Source: WHSM01 sp050701635
Lineage (GTDB): Bacteria > Actinomycetota > Actinomycetes > Mycobacteriales > Micromonosporaceae
Direction of reading: 5' to 3'
Length of the DNA stretch: 10,348 nucleotides
Assembly (NCBI GenBank): GCA_050701635.1
Contig: JBOGDF010000201.1
Coordinates: 1 to 10,348 of the forward strand
Of the stretch, positions 6,353 through 10,348 are shown piece by piece. Position numbers and translations under genes: made by a program. Every line of letters begins with the position of its first letter. The first letter of the stretch is position 1. Under the pieces are notes generated by a model that had not been told where the DNA came from, did not search any database, and saw only the letters and a list, made by a program, of their open reading frames with translations.

Positions 6353-6401
6353 CCGGCTACAGAGGGTTCCGCCGGCGGCGGGATCGGGCATGATCTGGCG
6401 C

Positions 6402-7250
6402 ATGACTGCGATCAGCGACCTGTTGCGGGTCGACCCCGGCGCGGTGGACCTGGCCGCGGTGGACGCCCGCGCCACGCCCGGCATCCCGAAGGGGAAGGAC
6501 AAGCAGTGGTCCCGGGACGAGTTCGGCGAGGTGTCGCAGCGGCTGGCGACGTACCAGGAGCAGCTCTATGCCCTGGCCAAAGCCGACGGTGACCGGCGCC
6601 GGTTGCTGCTGGTGCTGCAGGCGATCGACTGCGGTGGCAAGGACGGCACCACCAAGCACGTGGCCGGCGCGATGAACCCGTCCGGCGTCACCGTGGTCAG
6701 CTTCGGGAAACCGACCGCGGAGGAGCTGCGGCACCATTTCCTGTGGCGGATCAAGAACGCCTTGCCGGGGTACGGGCAGGTCGGCGTCTTCAACCGCTCC
6801 CACTACGAGGACGTGCTGGTGGTACGCGTCCACGGGCTGGTCTCCCGGCGTACCTGGCAGGGCCGGTACGACCAGATCAACCGGTTCGAGCAGGAGCTCG
6901 CCGGCGACGGGTGCCGGATCGTGAAGGTCATGCTCCACATCTCGCCGGACGAGCAGCTGGAGCGGCTCGGCGACCGGCTCGAGGACCCGACGAAACACTG
7001 GAAATACAACCCGGGTGACGTCGAGGAACGCGCCCGCTGGGACGACTACCAGGCGGCGTACGCCGAGGTGCTGCGCCGGTGCTCCACCGACCACGCCCCG
7101 TGGTACGTGGTCCCCGCCGACCGCAAGTGGTATCGCAACTGGGCGGTGGCCCACCTGCTGCTGGAGGCGTTCGCGTCGATGGACCTGCACTACCCGAAGG
7201 TCGACTTCGATCTGGCCGCGGAACGCGCCCGGGTCAAGGCGCTCAAGTAG
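6402..7250 (+). CDS. ppk2: Polyphosphate kinase 2 family protein (PPK2, class III-like)
   Basis: PPK2 enzymes move phosphate between polyphosphate and nucleotides in the cytosol; class III members can phosphorylate AMP and ADP. The 282-residue product has a single PPK2 domain. The Walker A loop is LQAIDCGGKDGT (72-83), the second phosphate-binding/Walker B region is FNRSHYEDVLVVRVH (130-144), and the lid/basic segment is DRKWYRNW (240-247). SFGKPTAEELRHHFLWRI and HISPDEQLERL are further family blocks. The FNRSHYEDVLV sequence matches what I know of class III-like enzymes. Two in-frame ATGs exist (6390, 6402). I favour 6402: neither has a Shine-Dalgarno sequence, and CATGAT sits 7 nt before 6402 as a possible -10 for a leaderless mRNA. 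The Cys and Ile of the Walker loop are mild departures from the usual MDAAGKDG. It lies 53 bp upstream of the DUF47-PiT pair, in the same direction. Confidence 0.93.
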   Translation: MTAISDLLRVDPGAVDLAAVDARATPGIPKGKDKQWSRDEFGEVSQRLATYQEQLYALAKADGDRRRLLLVLQAIDCGGKDGTTKHVAGAMNPSGVTVVSFGKPTAEELRHHFLWRIKNALPGYGQVGVFNRSHYEDVLVVRVHGLVSRRTWQGRYDQINRFEQELAGDGCRIVKVMLHISPDEQLERLGDRLEDPTKHWKYNPGDVEERARWDDYQAAYAEVLRRCSTDHAPWYVVPADRKWYRNWAVAHLLLEAFASMDLHYPKVDFDLAAERARVKALK

Positions 7251-7303
7251 CATCTGCTCGGTTAACTACCCAGCTCAGAGCCCCGCCGACGATGAGGTGT
7301 CCC

Positions 7304-7930
7304 GTGCGCTTTTCGCTCCGTCCCCGAGAGGACTCCTTCTACGAGTTCTTCAGCCGTGCCGCGGACAACCTGGTACGCGGCGCCGCCCTGCTCGACGAAC
7401 TGGTGCAGCCGGACGCCGACGTACAGGGGGTGAGTGAGCGGCTGGTCGAGGTCGAGCACGACAACGACGAGATCACCCACGAGCTCTACAACAAGATCAA
7501 CTCGACCTTCGTGGCGCCGTTCGACCGGGAGGACATCTACCGGCTCGGCTCCAACCTCGATGACGTGATGGACCACATGGAGGCGGTCGGCAACCTGGTC
7601 TACCTGTACGGCCTCTCCGCGCTGCCGGCGCTGCCGCGCGAGATGGCCGAGCTGATCGACGTACTCAACAAGCAGGCGGCGGTCACCGCCGAGGCGCTGC
7701 CCCGGCTGAAGTCCATGAAGAACCTGCGGGAGTACTGGATCGAGATCAACCGGCTCGAGAACGACGGCGACCGTGCGTACCGGATGCTGCTGGTCAGGCT
7801 CTTTTCCGGGGAGTACGACGCGCTCACCGTACTCAAGCTGAAGGAGGTCGCGGACGAGCTGGAGGCGGCGGCGGACGCGTTCGAGCACGTCGCGAACACC
7901 GTCGAGACCATCACGGTCAAGGAGTCCTGA
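7304..7930 (+). CDS. DUF47 family protein (PhoU-like, PiT-associated regulator)
   Basis: DUF47 proteins are PhoU-like helical bundles encoded beside PiT transporters and thought to regulate them at the membrane. The 208-residue product fits the family length. It starts RFSLRPREDSFYEFF and contains the acidic metal-binding signatures EVEHDNDEITHEL (near 45-57) and DREDIYRLGSNLDDVMDHMEA (near 68-88), and a second set later at EINRLENDGDRAY. I chose the GTG at 7304 because homologues begin at this sequence and an AGG lies about 6 nt upstream. An in-frame ATG at 7292 would add four residues (MRCP). Its stop is 1 bp before the PiT start, so the two genes are very likely one transcript and coupled in translation. 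The upstream 53 bp may hold a promoter, but I found no clear one. Confidence 0.92.
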   Translation: MRFSLRPREDSFYEFFSRAADNLVRGAALLDELVQPDADVQGVSERLVEVEHDNDEITHELYNKINSTFVAPFDREDIYRLGSNLDDVMDHMEAVGNLVYLYGLSALPALPREMAELIDVLNKQAAVTAEALPRLKSMKNLREYWIEINRLENDGDRAYRMLLVRLFSGEYDALTVLKLKEVADELEAAADAFEHVANTVETITVKES

Positions 7931-7931
7931 A

Positions 7932-8936
7932 TTGGACCCGCTCCTCGTCGGGGTGATCGCGGTCGTCGCGGCGGCGCTGCTGTTCGACTACACCAACGGC
8001 TTCCACGACGCCGCGAACGCGATCGCCACCTCGGTCTCCACCCGGGCGCTCACGCCACGGGTCGCGCTGGTGATGGCGGCGATCGGCAACCTGGCGGGCG
8101 CCTTCCTCGGGGGCAAGGTGGCCAAGACGGTGGGCAGCGGCCTGGTGGAGCTACCCACCGGGTACGCCAGCCTGTGGATCGTGTTCGCGGGCGTGATGGG
8201 CGCGATCGGCTGGAACCTGCTGACCTGGTACTTCGGGCTGCCCTCGTCGTCGTCGCACGCGCTGATCGGTGGCGTGGTGGGTGCCACCATCTCGGTCGGC
8301 GGTGTGGTGTTGTGGGCCAGCGTCTTCGAGAAGGTCGTCATCCCGATGGTGGTCTCGCCGCTGGCCGGCATGCTGCTCGGCTACCTGGTGATGCTCGGTG
8401 TGATGTGGTTCTTCCGGCACGGCCAACCCGGCAAGCTGAACCGGGGCTTCCGGATCGCGCAGTCCGTCTCGGCGGCCTTCATGGCGGTCGGGCACGGCAT
8501 GCAGGACGCCGCCAAGACCATGGGCATCATCGTGCTCGCGCTGTACGTCGGCGGCTTCCAGTCCAGCAACGAGCACATCCCGTGGTGGGTCTACTTCACC
8601 TCCGCGACGGTGCTGGCGCTCGGCACGTACGCCGGCGGCTGGCGGATCATCCGTACCCTCGGCCGCCGGGTGATCCACCTCGACCCGCCGCAGGGCTTCG
8701 CCGCCGAGATGACCGCCAGCTCGGTGCTGTACGTGGCCGCGATCGGCTTCGGGGCGCCGATCTCGACCACCCACACGATCACGTCCGCGATCATGGGGGT
8801 CGGCGCCACGCGGCGGTTCTCCGCCGTACGGTGGGGCGTGGCCGGCAACATCGTGACCGCGTGGGTGCTCACCTTCCCGATGGCGGCGTTGATCGCGATC
8901 CTGATCCACTTCCTGGTGGCGCCCTTCGTCGGCTGA
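7932..8936 (+). CDS. pit: PiT-family inorganic phosphate transporter
   Basis: PiT carriers import metal-phosphate complexes with cations across the inner membrane. The 334-residue product shows about ten hydrophobic segments and both inverted PiT signature repeats: DYTNGFHDAAN (19-29) with the following GLPSSSSHALIGG block (102-114), and GHGMQDAAKTMGI (187-199) with GAPISTTHTITSA (274-286). A short cytoplasmic loop (about 162-178, RHGQPGKLNRGF) separates the halves, much shorter than in eukaryotic members. The start is TTG at 7932; AAGGAG lies 7 nt upstream inside the end of the DUF47 gene. The low-affinity, constitutive type of transporter is expected, but the sequence shows no kinetics. A GC-rich hairpin follows the stop codon. 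Confidence 0.96.
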   Translation: MDPLLVGVIAVVAAALLFDYTNGFHDAANAIATSVSTRALTPRVALVMAAIGNLAGAFLGGKVAKTVGSGLVELPTGYASLWIVFAGVMGAIGWNLLTWYFGLPSSSSHALIGGVVGATISVGGVVLWASVFEKVVIPMVVSPLAGMLLGYLVMLGVMWFFRHGQPGKLNRGFRIAQSVSAAFMAVGHGMQDAAKTMGIIVLALYVGGFQSSNEHIPWWVYFTSATVLALGTYAGGWRIIRTLGRRVIHLDPPQGFAAEMTASSVLYVAAIGFGAPISTTHTITSAIMGVGATRRFSAVRWGVAGNIVTAWVLTFPMAALIAILIHFLVAPFVG

Positions 8937-8964
8937 CCGCCGGCCCGCCGGGTGGGGCCCGCGG
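8937..8964 (+). terminator. Possible hairpin terminator after the PiT gene
   Basis: CCGC (8937-8940) pairs with GCGG (8961-8964) and GGCCC (8942-8946) with GGGCC (8955-8959), with one C-C mismatch and an 8-nt loop. The hairpin begins directly after the PiT stop codon. No T-run follows, so this is a terminator only in the looser, U-less actinobacterial sense. Confidence 0.35.
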
Positions 8965-8985
8965 CCTCAGGCGGCGGTTCCCGGA

Positions 8986-8991
8986 TAGGGT
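8986..8991 (+). promoter_or_regulatory. -10 element of the thiolase gene, leaderless type
   Basis: TAGGGT fits TANNNT and stands exactly 7 nt before the GTG start at 8999. No Shine-Dalgarno sequence is present. This matches the layout seen upstream of the DUF402 gene and indicates an independent transcription unit after the phosphate genes. No clear -35 hexamer is visible. Confidence 0.5.
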
Positions 8992-8998
8992 CGGTGGC

Positions 8999-10165
8999 GT
9001 GGATGCGTACCTCATCGAGGCGGTACGGACTCCGTTCGGCAAGCACCGAGGCGGGCTGTCCGGGATCCGTACCGACGACCTCGCCGCGCTGCCGATCGCG
9101 GAGCTGATGCGCCGGGTGCCGGCGCTGGACCCGGCCCGGATCGACGACGTGATCCTGGGCGACACCAACGGCGCCGGCGAGGACAACCGCAACGTGGCTC
9201 GGATGGCGGCGCTGTTGGCGGGCCTGCCGGTCACGGTGCCGGGAGTGACGGTCAACCGGCTCTGCGCGTCCGGCGGCGAGGCGCTCACCCAGGCGGCGCG
9301 GGCGATCGCGGTGGGCGACGCGTCGGTGATGGTCGCCGGTGGTGTGGAGAGCATGAGCCGCGCTCCGTACGTGCTGCAGAAACCCGACGAGGCGCTGCCG
9401 CGCAGCATGGAGCTGCACCAGACCCAGGTCGGCTGGCGGATGGTCAACCCGGCGTTCCCCGCCGAGTGGACCCGCTCGCTGGGCGCCTGCGCCGAGACGA
9501 TCGCCGCCGAGCTCGGGATCAGCCGGCAGGAGCAGGACGAGTGGTCGCTGCGCAGCCACCAGCTCGCCGCCGAGGCCTGGGAGAAGAGCCTTCACGGGTA
9601 CGTGATGCCGGTCGGCGAGGTGGCCCGCGACGAGTCGATCCGCCCCGGTACGTCGCTCGACGCCCTGGCCGCGCTCAAGCCCGCGTTCAGCCGGGACGGC
9701 ACGGTGACCGCCGGCAACTCCTCCCCGATCAACGACGGGGCGATCGCCGTACTGATGGGCTCGTCGGCGGTGGTGGACGAGCTGGGCGCCGAGCCGCTCG
9801 GGCAGGTCATCGGCAGCGTCACGGTGGCGGTGTCGCCGGAGCGGTTCGCGGTGGCGCCCGTACCGGCGGTGGAGAAGTTGCTGGCCCGGGCCGGGCTGTC
9901 GGTCGCCGACATCGCGGTGTGGGAGATCAACGAGGCGTTCGCCGCGATGGTGCTCTCCTGCCTGCGGGGGCTGCCCGGTATCGACCGCGACAGGGTCAAC
10001 CCGAACGGCGGCGCGATCGCGATCGGGCACCCGCTGGGCGCGTCAGCCCCTCGGGTGGTGGTCGACGTGTGCCGGGAGCTGCGTCGTCGCGGCGGCGGGT
10101 ACGGCATCGCCGCCGCCTGCATCGGCGTCGGCCAGGGCACCGCGACGCTGGTACGCGTCGACTGA
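8999..10165 (+). CDS. Thiolase (acetyl-CoA C-acetyltransferase / acyltransferase)
   Basis: Thiolases join or cleave acyl-CoA and acetyl-CoA in the cytosol, in fatty-acid degradation or in making acetoacetyl-CoA. The 388-residue product is full length. It carries the nucleophilic Cys89 in TVNRLCASG, the GGVESMS block, NEAFA (311-315), the catalytic His344 in GGAIAIGHPLGASAPR, and the C-terminal proton-transfer Cys374 in AACIGVGQG. The usual motif is CxGGGQG, so the middle Gly is replaced by Val here. The N-terminus AYLIEAVRTPFGKHRG is typical of degradative, FadA/PcaF-like members; the exact substrate chain length cannot be read from sequence. The GTG start at 8999 is supported by the -10 element 7 nt upstream. 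No partner hydroxyacyl-CoA dehydrogenase is in the window. A C-rich repeat array begins 5 bp after the stop. Confidence 0.95.
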   Translation: MDAYLIEAVRTPFGKHRGGLSGIRTDDLAALPIAELMRRVPALDPARIDDVILGDTNGAGEDNRNVARMAALLAGLPVTVPGVTVNRLCASGGEALTQAARAIAVGDASVMVAGGVESMSRAPYVLQKPDEALPRSMELHQTQVGWRMVNPAFPAEWTRSLGACAETIAAELGISRQEQDEWSLRSHQLAAEAWEKSLHGYVMPVGEVARDESIRPGTSLDALAALKPAFSRDGTVTAGNSSPINDGAIAVLMGSSAVVDELGAEPLGQVIGSVTVAVSPERFAVAPVPAVEKLLARAGLSVADIAVWEINEAFAAMVLSCLRGLPGIDRDRVNPNGGAIAIGHPLGASAPRVVVDVCRELRRRGGGYGIAAACIGVGQGTATLVRVD

Positions 10166-10170
10166 CAGCC

Positions 10171-10310
10171 CCACCCCGCGCACCCACCCAGCACCCACCG
10201 CACCCACCCCGCGCACCCACCCAGCACCCACCGCACCCACCCCGCACCCACCCCGCACCCACCCCGCACCCACCCCGCACCCACCCCGCACCCACCCCGC
10301 ACCCACCCCG
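10171..10310. repeat. C-rich tandem repeat array (11-bp unit, 33-bp higher-order unit)
   Basis: The final part (10234-10310) is seven perfect head-to-tail copies of CACCCACCCCG. Before it, a 33-bp composite unit (an 11-mer ending in CAG, a 9-mer, an 11-mer, then CG) occurs at 10181-10213 and again at 10214-10246, differing only at the last base. The plus strand contains no T in this stretch. The minus strand is therefore a regular series of GGGG and GGG runs and can form G-quadruplexes. The array follows the thiolase stop directly. Its copy number is likely to vary between strains. Minus-strand frames through it give Gly/Trp/Val/Cys-rich repeats, which I regard as artefacts. Confidence 0.9.
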
Positions 10311-10330
10311 CGATGATCATGGGTCCCTTC

Positions 10331-10348
10331 ATGTAGTCACGGCTACAT
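10331..10348. repeat. Inverted repeat cut by the window end
   Basis: ATGTAG (10331-10336) and CTACAT (10343-10348) are perfect 6-bp arms around a 6-nt spacer, and the second arm ends at the last base of the window. The flanking bases (ATGATCATGGGTCCC, 10313-10327) look like the outer part of a longer left arm, so the full palindrome probably continues outside. It may be a terminator of a convergent gene, a repetitive extragenic palindrome, or the end of a mobile element. Confidence 0.5.

Noticed and set aside
4896..6401. tRNA gene or attachment site flanking the mobile-like island
   Set aside because: I looked for cloverleaf arms and a CCA-adjacent acceptor stem on both strands near both edges and saw none, nor any obvious direct repeat.
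5360..6502. 380-codon minus-strand open frame opposite the GntR gene
   Set aside because: The plus strand encodes a clear GntR/UTRA protein with a good ribosome site. The minus reading shows no recognisable domain and arises from high GC content.
7261..7282. Possible PHO box GTTAACTACCC before the DUF47 gene
   Set aside because: The first half loosely resembles the GTTCACC-type 11-bp repeat. The second half matches poorly and in the wrong phase, so PhoP control is not supported by sequence alone.
10181..10310. CRISPR array
   Set aside because: The repeats are directly tandem with no unique spacers, and no cas genes are near.
9996..10332. Minus-strand frames rich in GAGWVRGGCGV repeats
   Set aside because: The repeat protein appears because the 33-bp DNA unit equals 11 codons. 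There is no ribosome site, and the frame runs into antisense thiolase sequence.

Overview
The window is very GC-rich DNA with dense, closely spaced genes, GTG and TTG starts, ESX-type secretion accessories and a HutC-type regulator. This points to a high-GC actinobacterium. The protein styles and the 5' signals (a TANNNT -10 element followed about 7 nt later by a GTG start) fit Micromonosporaceae best (Micromonospora, Actinoplanes or a relative). That placement comes from pattern recognition, not from a database search.

Layout. (1) 82-2197, minus strand: an overlapping pair resembling type VII (ESX) secretion accessories. The upstream gene encodes a helical, WXG100-like N-terminus with a long Gly/Pro-rich tail. 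The downstream gene encodes an exported mycosin-like S8 protease that stops before the catalytic serine. The first gene also carries two compensating frameshifts, so the pair looks decayed. (2) 2298-4355, minus: a complete DinG-type Fe-S helicase. Back to back with it, 4386-4895 plus encodes a DUF402 (FomD/Ntdp-like) phosphohydrolase. The two starts are only 30 bp apart, and each has a -10 element placed for a leaderless transcript. (3) 4875-6352: two short minus-strand genes (a basic protein and a two-helix membrane protein) divergent from a GntR/HutC regulator (plus). An AT-richer control region separates them and holds divergent promoter signals, a direct repeat and a 10-bp stem hairpin. 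The arrangement resembles the regulatory and spread end of an actinomycete integrative element, but no integrase, Rep or FtsK-like gene is present here. (4) 6402-8936, plus: a phosphate module of a PPK2 polyphosphate kinase, a DUF47 (PhoU-like) regulator and a PiT phosphate transporter. (5) 8999-10165, plus: a complete thiolase with its own leaderless-type promoter. (6) 10171-10348: a C-rich tandem repeat array (G-quadruplex-prone on the minus strand), then an inverted repeat cut by the window end.

How the genes work together. DUF47 and PiT overlap in function and are 1 bp apart, so co-expression is very likely. PPK2 just upstream suggests coupling of phosphate import to polyphosphate/nucleotide energy balance. 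The GntR regulator probably controls the divergent small genes and itself. DinG, DUF402 and the thiolase look like ordinary chromosomal genes. The most unusual parts are the damaged ESX pair, the mobile-element-like regulatory island, the two neighbouring leaderless promoters, the repeat array, and a window-wide excess of the word GTAC.
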